DNA of 64,000 bases from JBBQZU01 sp041749535 (lineage in GTDB: Bacteria; Bacteroidota; Bacteroidia; Flavobacteriales_D; Cryomorphaceae): contig JBGTBE010000079.1 in NCBI GenBank assembly GCA_041749535.1, positions 17,487 through 81,486 of the forward strand. Reading direction: 5' to 3'. Below the pieces are notes generated by a model, which searched no databases, had not been told where the DNA came from, and saw nothing but the letters and a program-made list of their open reading frames with translations. Positions 42,591 through 51,753 of the stretch are shown piece after piece. Every line of letters starts with the position of its first letter. Within the stretch, counting starts at the first letter, position 1. The position numbers were made by a program, and so were the translations under genes.

Positions 42591-43943
42591 ATGTACAAAT
42601 TTCTTCTTCTTGCTGGTATGCTGGTTTCATTGAACGGAAATGCAGTGAACGTAACCTTCAGACTAAACATGGTTGGCTACACTGGTTTCACCACACCAGA
42701 AGTGAATGGCACATTCAATGCTTGGTGCGGCAGCTGCAATCCCTTAACCGATTTAGATGGGGATGGAATTTGGGAAACGACCATTAACCTGCAGGCAGGG
42801 GTGGTAGAATACAAGTATTCGTTCGATAACTGGTGGGGACAGGAGAATCTATCGTCAGCTATAGGTTGTGTAAATCATTATGATGGATATTCAAACCGCA
42901 CCCTGTTGGTACAAAGTGATGTGGTGCTGCCCACTGTATGCTGGGGCCTGTGTACTGACTGCCTTACTCCTGATGCGGGCACCTGGATTCTTTCCTGGTC
43001 TGATGAGTTTGATGGGAGTGCGCTCGACATGGAAACTTGGACCAGGGAGTTAGGGAATCATGGTTGGGGAAACAATGAATTGCAGAATTATACCAGCAGT
43101 TCGAACAACCTTCAGGTAAGCAACGGAAGCTTGAAAATTCTTGCGCTACAAGAAGCTTCTGGCACTTCGAATTACACTTCTGCGCGCATTATCACCAATA
43201 ATAAAATGGAATTTCAATACGGCAAAATTGAGGCAAGAATGAAGGTTCCGTTTGGGCAGGGTATATGGCCAGCGTTTTGGATGCTTGGTGGAAATTTTGA
43301 ATCTTTGGGCTGGCCTTTTTGTGGCGAAATTGATATTATGGAGCATGTGAACAATGAACCATTAACCAACTCAGCGATGCATTGGCATAACAATGTGGGC
43401 CACACTTACCGCAGCAATTCCATACCATTTGCAGGAGGCGAGTTTCACGTGTATGGGGCTATTTGGAATGAAGAAGCTGTGACTTTTACCCTCGACGGTC
43501 TACCATATTATTCATATGTATTTGCCGAACATACCAATGCCACTGCAATTTTTCAGAAGCCTTTTTTCTTCTTGCTGAATGTTGCAGTAGGAGGCAATTG
43601 GCCTGGAAGTCCCAATGCCAGTACACCATTTCCTGCGATTTTGGAAGTAGACTACATACGTGTATTTGAATTAAATACCCTGAATGTGGCTGACGATTCT
43701 GCCGATGAAGATGTTAGAATTTTCCCTGTGCCAACCAAGGATTTACTTTATTTCAACCTGGGCAGAATGAATACGCTCTCGCAAATTGATATTTACGACA
43801 TGCATGGACGGCTTATGCATGCTTTCACGGCCGGTACATCCTTGTTTTCTGTAGATGTCTCTTCCTGGAAAACTGGGATGTATCTTATCAAGATTAAATC
43901 TTCTGATAGCGATGCTACTTTTCATAAGGTAGTAGTGCAATAG
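42591..43943 (+). CDS. GH16 beta-glucanase with N-terminal starch-binding-like module and T9SS tail
   Basis: A 450-residue secreted enzyme. A signal peptide (FLLLAGMLVSLNGNA) precedes a module of about 90 residues (VTFRLNMVGYTG...VNGTFNAWCGSCNPLTDLDGDGIWE) resembling CBM20/48-type starch-binding-like folds. The GH16 domain (residues about 130-365) has WSDEFDG, NHGWGNNELQNYT and the catalytic ExDxxE motif GEIDIMEHV, features of laminarinase-type beta-1,3-glucanases. The C-terminus (about 370-450; VRIFPVPTKDLLYFNLG, GMYLIKIKSSDSD, KVVVQ) is a T9SS type A sorting domain. The enzyme should act outside the cell on polymeric glucan. It has its own divergent promoter region with a TGATGTA pair. Confidence 0.92.
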   Translation: MYKFLLLAGMLVSLNGNAVNVTFRLNMVGYTGFTTPEVNGTFNAWCGSCNPLTDLDGDGIWETTINLQAGVVEYKYSFDNWWGQENLSSAIGCVNHYDGYSNRTLLVQSDVVLPTVCWGLCTDCLTPDAGTWILSWSDEFDGSALDMETWTRELGNHGWGNNELQNYTSSSNNLQVSNGSLKILALQEASGTSNYTSARIITNNKMEFQYGKIEARMKVPFGQGIWPAFWMLGGNFESLGWPFCGEIDIMEHVNNEPLTNSAMHWHNNVGHTYRSNSIPFAGGEFHVYGAIWNEEAVTFTLDGLPYYSYVFAEHTNATAIFQKPFFFLLNVAVGGNWPGSPNASTPFPAILEVDYIRVFELNTLNVADDSADEDVRIFPVPTKDLLYFNLGRMNTLSQIDIYDMHGRLMHAFTAGTSLFSVDVSSWKTGMYLIKIKSSDSDATFHKVVVQ

Positions 43944-43947
43944 GGTT

Positions 43948-43972
43948 CAGTGCCATCTGCACTATAGCACTG
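43948..43972. terminator. Weak hairpin between convergent genes
   Basis: CAGTGC (43948-43953) can pair with GCACTG (43967-43972) across a 13-base loop between the converging GH16 and regulator genes. There is no T-run; support is limited. Confidence 0.3.
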
Positions 43973-43987
43973 GATATGGCGTGTCTG

Positions 43988-46918
43988 CTATACATCCATA
44001 ATGAATGCTACCAGATTGGTATCGCTCTCAATCCCCAATTTTTTCCTTACCCTGTATCTGCTTATTTCTACCCCCCTTACTGATATGTTGAGCAATGGCG
44101 CAATCTCCTTGGTGGTTAGATTCATTCGCAGGTACGCACATAATTTTTGATCTTTCGGCGTGAGGTCCGGAAACTGCTGTCTCAATCTCTTAAAAAAGTT
44201 CTCGTGCACCTGGTCAAAATATATTTCAAATTGCTCCCAATTATTGTCGAGTTGAATATCAGACTCTATGGTACGCGCGATCTGATCTACTTTTTTCTTG
44301 AATTCAAATGGAGCTTCGCGCCCAATGTGGGTTAAGTCGCCCTTTATTTTTCTAAGCATTTCGCTTTTCTGTACAAGGTGCATGGTGGCAGATGCGAGCT
44401 GGCTCGTCTTGTGATTCACATCAATACTGAGCTTTTCATTCTTGAGGGTGATAATTTCATTTTCGGATTTCTCCACTTCAGATTTGAATTCTGCCTCTTT
44501 CTGACGCAGTTTTTCAGTTTGTTCCAATTTGAAAATTTCTGTTTTCTTTTTTTCCCTACGCGATATAAATTTTGCAATTGCAAACAAAATCAGAATGCAT
44601 ACTACAAGGTATACAATCCTTGCATATGTAGTTGCATACCAAGGTGAATCAATGGTGAATGCATAGGTCTCTGAAGTGGTTTCCTGTCCGTAACCATTCC
44701 GCGCCTGAACGGTAAATTTGTAGGTACCTGATGGAAGGTTGGTATATTCTTTTTGGGTTTTTGCTGCCCATGTCGACCATTCAGAATCAAAGCCTTCCAA
44801 CTTGTATCGGTATTGCAGGTAGTTGCTTTTTTCAAAGTAGGGGGCTGAGAAATCGAACCTGAAATCGTTCATCTTATCATCAAAATGCGGGTAGATATTG
44901 TCTACACTTTCCGTTAAATTGCCATAGGATACAATGGAATCTCCGGATGTAATGGATGTAACTTTCCTTATCAGCACCTTGAAATAATCTTCATTGGGGC
45001 TTTGTCTGGAAGGGCATAGGTGTATGAACCCCTTTTCACTGCCTATAAAGAAATTCTCTGCATCAGCGGCGAAAATGTGTTCGAATCCATCTACAAGTTC
45101 TTCCTGAAGCTGATTGAAGTATAAGAGTTCAAACTTATTCACCACTCCCGTGTCGTTCACCTGTAACATTCCAAACTCATTGTCAATAGAAAACCAGATA
45201 TTACCGAGACGGTCTTCCAACATTCTGTGCACTTTCCGGCCTTTGCCAAAGATATTTTCGAAATCTTGATGTGGTAGAAAGGAGTCGGTCGTATCGCTAT
45301 ATGAATAAACCCCCTTTGGGGTGGTGAAAATGAGTTCATTCCGCACTTTCGATACATTGATAAACAGCTCTTCTGGCAAGCCCTGATTGGTATCGTAGAA
45401 TTTTATTTGTGCTATTGAGTCCAGTCCCTCTGTCATTTTGAGTTTGTAGAGACCCTTATAAGCGTGTGATACCCAGATGTCTCCTTTTCCATCTTCTTCA
45501 AACACCCTGGCCGACTCATTAAAGCCGGGTAGAATACGTACCCTGGCCCAATATGGGGTTGTATCTCGCCCGGCACTTACCGTCTTTTGGTACAGTGCTA
45601 TACCATTGTATGTACCTTCTATAGCGTATCCAGCGTGGCTCACCAATTCCATAAATTTCCAAGATCCTTCGGCATCAGAGAAGGTGACGAGGGAATCCTT
45701 GATGAGGTAGGAGGCACCCTTGTGTTGGGATACTATTAGATCATCACCGCAGAATGCAATATCCCAAACTTGGCCTATCCCATTGCCTACTTCTTTGAAT
45801 ATTGGTTGTGAAAGCAGGTTGTTGTTCTCGCCCAGATTGGTATAAAAAAGCCCCTGGTTTGTACCCAGGTAGAGCTTGTTGTTTTGTAATATGGAGGAGT
45901 ATCCGGTTCCTTTAATGCCTTGTTCCGATCGAATTACAGAAAATGGTGAGTTGGTCTCTGCATGGTCTATTCCATTGTCGAGTCCAAGCCAAATGTTAGA
46001 CTGTCTATCTTGAAAAATGCTAAGTACTGTGTTGTTTTGAAGCCCCGTGCTTCTGTTCAGGTGCAAAAGGTGTTTTCCATCTTCATCAAATAATACTACG
46101 CCATCCTGCGATGTTCCTATGGCATAGCCTCCAGAATGCAAGCGTATGCCGCAATAGGCTTGATTTCTAATCAAGAATTCGCTTACCTCATTTTGCCAGG
46201 GAACGATTGACCCATTGCCGTCCATGGTAAACAATCCTTTGGAAACTGAAATAAGCAGTAAACGTGCATCTCTAAATGGGAGCATGGCTACAAGGCGTTC
46301 GATTCCAAAAAGGGCGCCAGATGCAACCAATTTCAGCGTGCGATCCTGAAGGGTATAAAGGTCCTTGCTTTTAGATTGCAGGTAAATGGTTCCTTCTACG
46401 TCAAAGAAATTTTCGAAACGCTCCCCTCGGGCTGAGAGGGTTTGAATTTGACCATTTTGGTACATAAAAATGGCCTTCTCCGAACAAAAGTAGACAGCGC
46501 CTTCCCGAATGATGATCTTCCAAACATCATCAAATCCCCACAATTCCGTGGGTATAGAGTCTACCAGTGAAGTGTACTCAAATGCGCCATTTATATCGGG
46601 GCTGATGTACCCCAGTTCATTCTGTCCTCCAAGATAGATTCTTCCAGTACTCGCAAATGCAAATGAACGCACGATGGTGCTATTAGGTAAGTTATAGGTT
46701 TGCCAATGCGTACCATCATATTCAAGCAAACCTTTGTTGTTGCCGAAATACATTATGCCGCGTGTATCTTGGCCTATACACCAGTTTTGTGTACCGGCTT
46801 GGTATTCTGACCTTAAAAAGTTTGTAATGGTCGGAGTGCCCAAACTGCGCAGCTGAGAAAAACTTTGCAGTGCAAAACTGACCACAAACAATAATGTGAA
46901 TGATACAACTTTAAGCAT
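43988..46918 (-). CDS. Membrane-spanning propeller/Y_Y_Y sensor with LuxR-type DNA-binding domain
   Basis: A one-component regulator of 976 residues from the ATG at 46918 (signal VVSFTLLFVVSFALQSFSQ; an ATG 30 codons upstream is possible). The periplasmic part holds repeated propeller motifs (GRIYLGGQNELGYI, SNIWLGLDNGIDHA, GDIWVSHAYKGLYKL, GNIWFSIDNEFGML) and, at about 680-745, a Y_Y_Y domain (YRYKLEGFDSEWSTW, LPSGTYKFTVQARNGYG). One membrane segment (RIVYLVVCILILFAIAKFI) leads to a coiled coil and a C-terminal LuxR-type helix-turn-helix (LTPKDQKLCAYLRMNLTTKE, ISVRGVEISRYRVRKKLG). No kinase or receiver domain is present. By analogy with SusR-like sensors it should bind glucan oligosaccharides in the periplasm and activate the locus, perhaps through the TGATGTA repeats. 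Confidence 0.9.
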   Translation of the reverse strand: MLKVVSFTLLFVVSFALQSFSQLRSLGTPTITNFLRSEYQAGTQNWCIGQDTRGIMYFGNNKGLLEYDGTHWQTYNLPNSTIVRSFAFASTGRIYLGGQNELGYISPDINGAFEYTSLVDSIPTELWGFDDVWKIIIREGAVYFCSEKAIFMYQNGQIQTLSARGERFENFFDVEGTIYLQSKSKDLYTLQDRTLKLVASGALFGIERLVAMLPFRDARLLLISVSKGLFTMDGNGSIVPWQNEVSEFLIRNQAYCGIRLHSGGYAIGTSQDGVVLFDEDGKHLLHLNRSTGLQNNTVLSIFQDRQSNIWLGLDNGIDHAETNSPFSVIRSEQGIKGTGYSSILQNNKLYLGTNQGLFYTNLGENNNLLSQPIFKEVGNGIGQVWDIAFCGDDLIVSQHKGASYLIKDSLVTFSDAEGSWKFMELVSHAGYAIEGTYNGIALYQKTVSAGRDTTPYWARVRILPGFNESARVFEEDGKGDIWVSHAYKGLYKLKMTEGLDSIAQIKFYDTNQGLPEELFINVSKVRNELIFTTPKGVYSYSDTTDSFLPHQDFENIFGKGRKVHRMLEDRLGNIWFSIDNEFGMLQVNDTGVVNKFELLYFNQLQEELVDGFEHIFAADAENFFIGSEKGFIHLCPSRQSPNEDYFKVLIRKVTSITSGDSIVSYGNLTESVDNIYPHFDDKMNDFRFDFSAPYFEKSNYLQYRYKLEGFDSEWSTWAAKTQKEYTNLPSGTYKFTVQARNGYGQETTSETYAFTIDSPWYATTYARIVYLVVCILILFAIAKFISRREKKKTEIFKLEQTEKLRQKEAEFKSEVEKSENEIITLKNEKLSIDVNHKTSQLASATMHLVQKSEMLRKIKGDLTHIGREAPFEFKKKVDQIARTIESDIQLDNNWEQFEIYFDQVHENFFKRLRQQFPDLTPKDQKLCAYLRMNLTTKEIAPLLNISVRGVEISRYRVRKKLGIESDTNLVAFIMDV

Positions 46919-47055
46919 TTCTGAGATTTGGAGACGGAAAGTACATATTAGAATTGAAATTTGGGAGTTTGAAGTAGTTGTGTTCAATTGAATATGGTTA
47001 TAATACATACATTATCAATAATATAAGTGCCATATTAAGATATGTATGTGGCGTT

Positions 47056-47073
47056 TGATGTAATCTTGATGTA
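47056..47073 (+). promoter_or_regulatory. TGATGTA tandem operator, distal pair (regulator / GH16 region)
   Basis: TGATGTA-ATCT-TGATGTA: two exact copies with an 11-bp period in the divergent region between the propeller regulator and the GH16 lipoprotein. A second, weaker pair follows 32 bp downstream. Confidence 0.65.
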
Positions 47074-47087
47074 GTGGGTATTTATTT

Positions 47088-47105
47088 CGAAGTACGCGTG
47101 ATGTA
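47088..47105 (+). promoter_or_regulatory. TGATGTA tandem operator, proximal degenerate pair
   Basis: CGAAGTA-CGCG-TGATGTA: one exact copy at 47099-47105 and a 5-of-7 match 11 bp upstream. It ends 8 bases before the -33 TTTG at 47114, an ideal place for an activator contacting RNA polymerase. It is 32 bp from the distal pair, about three helical turns. Confidence 0.5.
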
Positions 47106-47113
47106 ACCTTTTA

Positions 47114-47146
47114 TTTGAGTTTAGGTGTACGTTGGACATAAATTTG
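47114..47146 (+). promoter_or_regulatory. Full Bacteroidota promoter (GH16 lipoprotein operon)
   Basis: TTTG at 47114-47117 and TAAATTTG at 47139-47146, separated by 21 bases, match the -33/-7 Bacteroidota promoter. The ATG at 47182 lies 35 bases downstream. It is the best-formed promoter seen in the window and is preceded by the TGATGTA repeats. Confidence 0.7.
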
Positions 47147-47181
47147 ACAGGTTCACTTTCTGTTCAATTAATGCGTTTCCA

Positions 47182-48033
47182 ATGAGCATCAATCAACGAC
47201 CTTTACTTTTACTGGTTAGCCTTGTCTTCATCTTGTTCGCCGGCTGTTCTAAGCCTGAGGAATTGGGTGGGTGCGATTTCCCAGAAGCCCAAAATATGCG
47301 CCTGGTGTGGAGCGATGAATTTGAAGGGGAAAGCATAGATTCTACCAAATGGTCTTTCAACCTAGGTGATGGTTGCCAATTGGGTGAGAATCTTTGTGGA
47401 TGGGGAAACAATGAACTACAGTATTACACAGACCGTGAGGAGAATGTTTATCTGCAAAATGGTAACTTGGTAATCAAGGCTAGAAAGGAGAATCCATTTT
47501 ACGAAGGATACCAGTATACCTCTTCACGTTTGGTCTCCAAAAACAAGGGCGATTGGACATTTGGAAGGGTTGATGTAAGGGCTAAGATGTTGTTGGGTAA
47601 GGGTCTTTGGCCTGCGATATGGATGCTTCCCACCGATACAGTGTATGGCGGATGGCCGAAAAGCGGTGAAATAGATATCATGGAGTACCTGGGTGATAGA
47701 CCAAGCGAAGTACTCGGCACCATACACTACGGCCATGACTTTTGGAGATACAACAGCCAATCTATTGCATTAGACGAAGGTACCTTTGCCGAAGATTTTC
47801 ATGTTTTTTCTGTGCTCTGGACAGACCAGTGTATACAATTTCAAATGGATGGAAAGAACATTGGTGTGCCCAACACGCGCAGCACCGTTTTACCCACTAC
47901 ATGGCCTTTTGATCAAAACTTTCATATGATACTGAACATCGCAGTGGGAGGAAACCTCCCCGGTAATCCCGACGCCTCCACCATCTTCCCCCAAACTATG
48001 GAAGTGGATTATGTACGGGTATATCAGGAATGA
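47182..48033 (+). CDS. GH16 beta-glucanase lipoprotein
   Basis: A 283-residue GH16 enzyme with a lipoprotein signal (LLLLVSLVFILFAGC). The ATG at 47182 is chosen; a longer GTG-started frame overlaps the promoter. The catalytic domain shows RLVWSDEFEGESIDSTKW, CGWGNNELQYYT, FGRVDVRAKMLLGKGLWPAIWM and the ExDxxE motif GEIDIMEYLG, followed by GTIHYGHDFW. These are laminarinase-type features (endo-beta-1,3-glucanase). Being a lipoprotein with KPEELGG after the cysteine, it is probably held on the outer membrane, possibly the outer face. It is the first gene of the right-hand glucan operon, directly under the best-formed promoter. Confidence 0.93.
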   Translation: MSINQRPLLLLVSLVFILFAGCSKPEELGGCDFPEAQNMRLVWSDEFEGESIDSTKWSFNLGDGCQLGENLCGWGNNELQYYTDREENVYLQNGNLVIKARKENPFYEGYQYTSSRLVSKNKGDWTFGRVDVRAKMLLGKGLWPAIWMLPTDTVYGGWPKSGEIDIMEYLGDRPSEVLGTIHYGHDFWRYNSQSIALDEGTFAEDFHVFSVLWTDQCIQFQMDGKNIGVPNTRSTVLPTTWPFDQNFHMILNIAVGGNLPGNPDASTIFPQTMEVDYVRVYQE

Positions 48034-48092
48034 TTCCATTGAATAAGCTCAGTCAATTTCAAAACAAAACACCAACAATTAACCCAACCAAA

Positions 48093-49418
48093 ATGAAAAA
48101 AATCTACACCTTTATTTTCGCAGCGCTGCTTCCTGCAGTTGCACTGCAAGCCCAAACCATTTGGGACAATTTTGAAGACCAACGCAAGGCGAATTACTTT
48201 TTCATCAATGGGGTATTTATTCCCTACAATGAAAATCCAGACCAATCTGGAGTAAACACTAGCCAAGTTGCAGCATCCTACACGCGCAATCAGGCAGAGT
48301 TGTTCGATGTAATCGTTATGGATGGCGTTATGGCCAATGTGGGCGACTATATCAACGGAACCAAACAAATGAAAATCGATATTTGGAGTCCGGTGGTCGG
48401 GATGACGGTTCAGATAACCCTTGAAAACAGTGTTCTCGCACAGCCAGCTAATTACCCTGTAGGTAGGCATAGTGAGCATTTTGCCACCACCACAGTGGCC
48501 AATGCTTGGCAAACCCTTACTTTCAACTTTAGTGGACAACCGGACGGAAGTGTCTCAAACACAAATGTAAACCGACTGGTTCTCCTATTCGCCCCAAATA
48601 CAAATTCTGGGCCTGCCTTGTACTGGGACAATTTGCAGGGCCCCGAATTGGCCGCAGATCCTTGCGCCAGCGTGATCCCCGACCAAGCTATTTTCAATGA
48701 TTTTCAGTGCAATCAGAATGTGAATTTTATCTTTTCTCACTCCGGCATAAATTTTCAAAGAATATTAAACCCGGATCAAGCCGGTAATCCTTCAAGCCAT
48801 GTGGCCCGCTATGTGCGAAATGGAGGAGAGGAGTTTGATGTGATCATAGGCAAATTCAATGGCCCACTCGGACTTACACCTACAAGCTCAATTAAGCTTG
48901 ATGTGTGGGATCCAACGGCACCAACAACTGTGCTCGTGTCGCTCCAAAATGAGAACAGTGATGTAATTCTTGAAATGCCTGCTCAAACATCGGTGAGCAG
49001 CCAATGGCAGACGCTTACTTTCGATCCATCTTCGGTTTCAGGGGCAACAGATATTACACAATTTGTGATTTTGTTCGACCCGGAATCGGGCACTTCTGAT
49101 GAATATTTCTTCGATAATTTCCGTGGTGAAAACTTAACTTCCGTGGAAAATATAGCATCGGTAGTTTCCTTCAATGCGTTTCCAAATCCATCGCAAGGAC
49201 AAACAACTTTCCAATATGAACTTCGCAATAGCGCAAATGTGAGCTACTCAATTTTCGACATTACTGGAAAATTGGTTGATCAACGAAATATGGGAATGCA
49301 AGCGGCGGGCGTACAGCAAATCCTGTGGACTGCGAAAGGTATTTCAAATGGCTTGTACTTCTACACTTTCAATATTGATGGCCAAGCGGCATCGGGCAAA
49401 ATGGTCCTGAACCAGTAA
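48093..49418 (+). CDS. Two-module jelly-roll protein with T9SS tail
   Basis: A 441-residue secreted protein (ATG 48093; signal IYTFIFAALLPAVALQAQ). Two diverged beta-sandwich modules (about residues 22-195 and 205-355) share the pattern DNFEDQ or NDFQCN, MKIDIWSPVVGM or IKLDVWDPTA, WQTLTF and YWDNLQGPEL or FFDNFRGENL. The C-terminal 80 residues (FNAFPNPSQGQTTFQYELR, YSIFDITGKLVD, ISNGLYFYTFNIDG, KMVLNQ) are a T9SS type A sorting domain. No catalytic residues are evident, so it is probably a surface glycan-binding protein. The same module pattern recurs in the large proteins at 58983 and 62004. It starts 59 bases after the GH16 lipoprotein gene. Confidence 0.8.
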   Translation: MKKIYTFIFAALLPAVALQAQTIWDNFEDQRKANYFFINGVFIPYNENPDQSGVNTSQVAASYTRNQAELFDVIVMDGVMANVGDYINGTKQMKIDIWSPVVGMTVQITLENSVLAQPANYPVGRHSEHFATTTVANAWQTLTFNFSGQPDGSVSNTNVNRLVLLFAPNTNSGPALYWDNLQGPELAADPCASVIPDQAIFNDFQCNQNVNFIFSHSGINFQRILNPDQAGNPSSHVARYVRNGGEEFDVIIGKFNGPLGLTPTSSIKLDVWDPTAPTTVLVSLQNENSDVILEMPAQTSVSSQWQTLTFDPSSVSGATDITQFVILFDPESGTSDEYFFDNFRGENLTSVENIASVVSFNAFPNPSQGQTTFQYELRNSANVSYSIFDITGKLVDQRNMGMQAAGVQQILWTAKGISNGLYFYTFNIDGQAASGKMVLNQ

Positions 49419-49452
49419 CAAAAATCCACTTATTCCTTCATCATTCACGAAG

Positions 49453-49485
49453 CAACCGGCTGGCATCATACCACCGGTTGTCTTT
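49453..49485 (+). terminator. Hairpin between T9SS protein and GH3
   Basis: CAACCGG (49453-49459) pairs with CCGGTTG (49474-49480), extended by an inner TGG/CCA pair past a bulge, and is followed by TCTTTTC. It may partly end the upstream transcript or protect an mRNA end; 44 bases separate it from the GH3 start. Confidence 0.5.
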
Positions 49486-49523
49486 TCAGGAAAGCACCAA
49501 AAGCTACTTTCCATTTAAATTTT

Positions 49524-51746
49524 ATGCACCAAATGGATCAACAAACTGCCACCTCTAGAACTACCTTGTCTGTTGTATTGCAGCGCATTGAAGCCCTTTT
49601 AGCCAAAATGACCCTCGCAGATAAAATCGGACAGATGTCGCAAATTGCAGGGCAAGGTGGATTAAATGAGGATGTGCGCAGTGCAATACGCAAAGGTCAG
49701 GTTGGGTCCCTGCTCAATGAAGTGGATACCGATATCTTAAACGAGATGCAGCGCATAGCGAAGGAGGAAAGCAAACTGGGTATACCCATTCTGATAGGCC
49801 GTGATGTGATTCACGGTTTTCAGACAATGATGCCCATTCCAATAGGACAAGCAGCAAGTTGGAACCCTCGCCTCGTAGAAGACGGAGCGCGCATTTCGGC
49901 TATAGAGGCTGCTTCCGTAGGCATTCACTGGACTTTCGCTCCAATGATTGATATAACCCGTGATCCACGTTGGGGACGAATTGCAGAGTCATTGGGCGAA
50001 GACCCTTACCTCACCAGCGTGCTTGGAGCAGCTATGGTTAAAGGTTTTCAGGGTGACGATCTTTCCAATCATGATAGTATAGCTGCTTGCGCCAAACACT
50101 TTGCAGCCTATGGCTACTCTGAAGCGGGCAAGGATTATGCGTATGTCAACATCTCTGAAAATGAATTGAGAAACGTGGTACTCCCGCCCTTCAAAGCGGC
50201 AAAGGAAGCAGGTGTTGCCACATTTATGACTGCATTTAGCGATATTAATGGAATTCCAGCTACGGCAAGCGAATTTCTCACCAAAAAGGTGCTGCGCGAA
50301 GAGTGGGCCTTTAGCGGATTTGTAGTAAGCGACTGGGATTCTGTGGTGCAGCTTACCACGCATGGTCTTGCGGAAAACCACAAAGAAGCCGCTTATCAAG
50401 CAGTTCATGCCGGAGTGGATATGGAAATGGCAAGCCATTCTTACATCCATCATCTCGAATCACTCGTGAAGGAAGGTCGTATTTCTGAAAATGAAATAAA
50501 TGCCTGTGTGCGGAATATACTGAAAGTGAAATTCGACCTTGGTCTGTTTGAAAATCCTTACACAGATGCTTCTGTTTTTCCCATAAAAGGGAATGCTGAC
50601 CACATGGAAGTGGCCAAGCAAGCAGCCCTGGAAAGTTGTGTATTGCTGAAAAACGACCACAACATATTGCCTCTGAATATTGAAAAAGTGCACAACCTCG
50701 CCGTAATAGGCCCACTCGCTGACGATGGTTTGGAGCAAATGGGTACCTGGACTTTTGATGGCGTTGAAGAATGGTGTCAAACACCGCTTTCTGCCATCAA
50801 AGCTATGGTGGGAAGCAAGGTGAATGTGCGCGTGGCCCGCGGACTGGAAACTACCCGCACCCAGAACAGAGCTGGTTTTGCAGAAGCAATTGAAATTGCA
50901 CGACAGTCTGACACAGTGTTGTTGTTCATGGGCGAAGAGGCCATTCTCAGTGGCGAAGCGCATTGCCGCGCTGATATTGATTTGCCTGGTTTTCAGAATG
51001 AATTGCTCGAAGAGATTTCAAAACTCGGAAAGGCGACAATTCTCGTAATTATGGCTGGGCGACCGCTTACACTTGACAAAACAAGGCATTATGTAAACAG
51101 TATGTTATACGCCTGGCATCCCGGTACCATGGGTGGCCCAGCCATTGCAGATATCTTGTTTGGAAAAGTTGCACCCTCCGGAAAACTGCCTTTTACCTTT
51201 CCAAAAGTGGTAGGACAAGTGCCTATTTACTACAACCAACGCAACTCAGGAAAGCCAGCCTCACCTGATTCATTCGTTTATATAAACGATATTCCTTCAA
51301 GGGCACCGCAAACTTCTACGGGCAATACTTCTTTCCATCTGGATGCGGGATACGAACCATTGTATCCGTTCGGGTTTGGATTGAGCTATACCCATTTCGG
51401 ATACTACAATATTCGCTTATCGAACGATGTGCTTCGTCCAAACGAAACCCTCGATGTGGAATGTGAACTTTCAAACCACGGTCATTTTGATGCAACAGAA
51501 GTAGCTCAACTATATGTACGCGACAGGTTTGGCAGCATCACCCGTCCGGTGAAGGAATTAAAGGGCTTTCAACGCGTCCACTTGCGTGCAGGCGAATCCA
51601 AAACAATTCTATTCCGGTTCACAACAGATGATCTGGCTTTTTATAACCGTGATATGAAACGGGTTGCAGAACCCGGTGATTTCGACTTGTGGGTAGGCGG
51701 CGACAGCAACGCATCACTTCATGCCAACTTCAAATTAATAAACTAA
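49524..51746 (+). CDS. GH3 beta-glucosidase (BglX-like), no signal peptide
   Basis: A 740-residue GH3 enzyme with the usual order: (beta/alpha)8 barrel (ALLAKMTLADKIGQMSQI, PMPIGQAASWNP, TFAPMIDITRDPRWGR, KHFAAYGYSEAGKDY), nucleophile Asp in GFVVSDWDS, alpha/beta sandwich (HNLAVIGPLADDG, acid/base region FMGEEAILSGEAHCRADIDL), and a C-terminal fibronectin-III-like domain (YEPLYPFGFGLSYTHFGY). The first residues (MHQMDQQTATSRTT) carry no signal peptide, so it is predicted cytoplasmic. It would hydrolyse terminal beta-glucosyl residues from imported oligosaccharides. It is 7 bases upstream of the sugar porter gene and likely co-transcribed. Confidence 0.93.
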   Translation: MHQMDQQTATSRTTLSVVLQRIEALLAKMTLADKIGQMSQIAGQGGLNEDVRSAIRKGQVGSLLNEVDTDILNEMQRIAKEESKLGIPILIGRDVIHGFQTMMPIPIGQAASWNPRLVEDGARISAIEAASVGIHWTFAPMIDITRDPRWGRIAESLGEDPYLTSVLGAAMVKGFQGDDLSNHDSIAACAKHFAAYGYSEAGKDYAYVNISENELRNVVLPPFKAAKEAGVATFMTAFSDINGIPATASEFLTKKVLREEWAFSGFVVSDWDSVVQLTTHGLAENHKEAAYQAVHAGVDMEMASHSYIHHLESLVKEGRISENEINACVRNILKVKFDLGLFENPYTDASVFPIKGNADHMEVAKQAALESCVLLKNDHNILPLNIEKVHNLAVIGPLADDGLEQMGTWTFDGVEEWCQTPLSAIKAMVGSKVNVRVARGLETTRTQNRAGFAEAIEIARQSDTVLLFMGEEAILSGEAHCRADIDLPGFQNELLEEISKLGKATILVIMAGRPLTLDKTRHYVNSMLYAWHPGTMGGPAIADILFGKVAPSGKLPFTFPKVVGQVPIYYNQRNSGKPASPDSFVYINDIPSRAPQTSTGNTSFHLDAGYEPLYPFGFGLSYTHFGYYNIRLSNDVLRPNETLDVECELSNHGHFDATEVAQLYVRDRFGSITRPVKELKGFQRVHLRAGESKTILFRFTTDDLAFYNRDMKRVAEPGDFDLWVGGDSNASLHANFKLIN

Positions 51747-51753
51747 CTAAACT

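Noticed and set aside
48024..48539. 171-codon antisense frame over the 48093 gene start
   Set aside because: No recognisable domain, and it overlaps a clear signal peptide and module on the plus strand.
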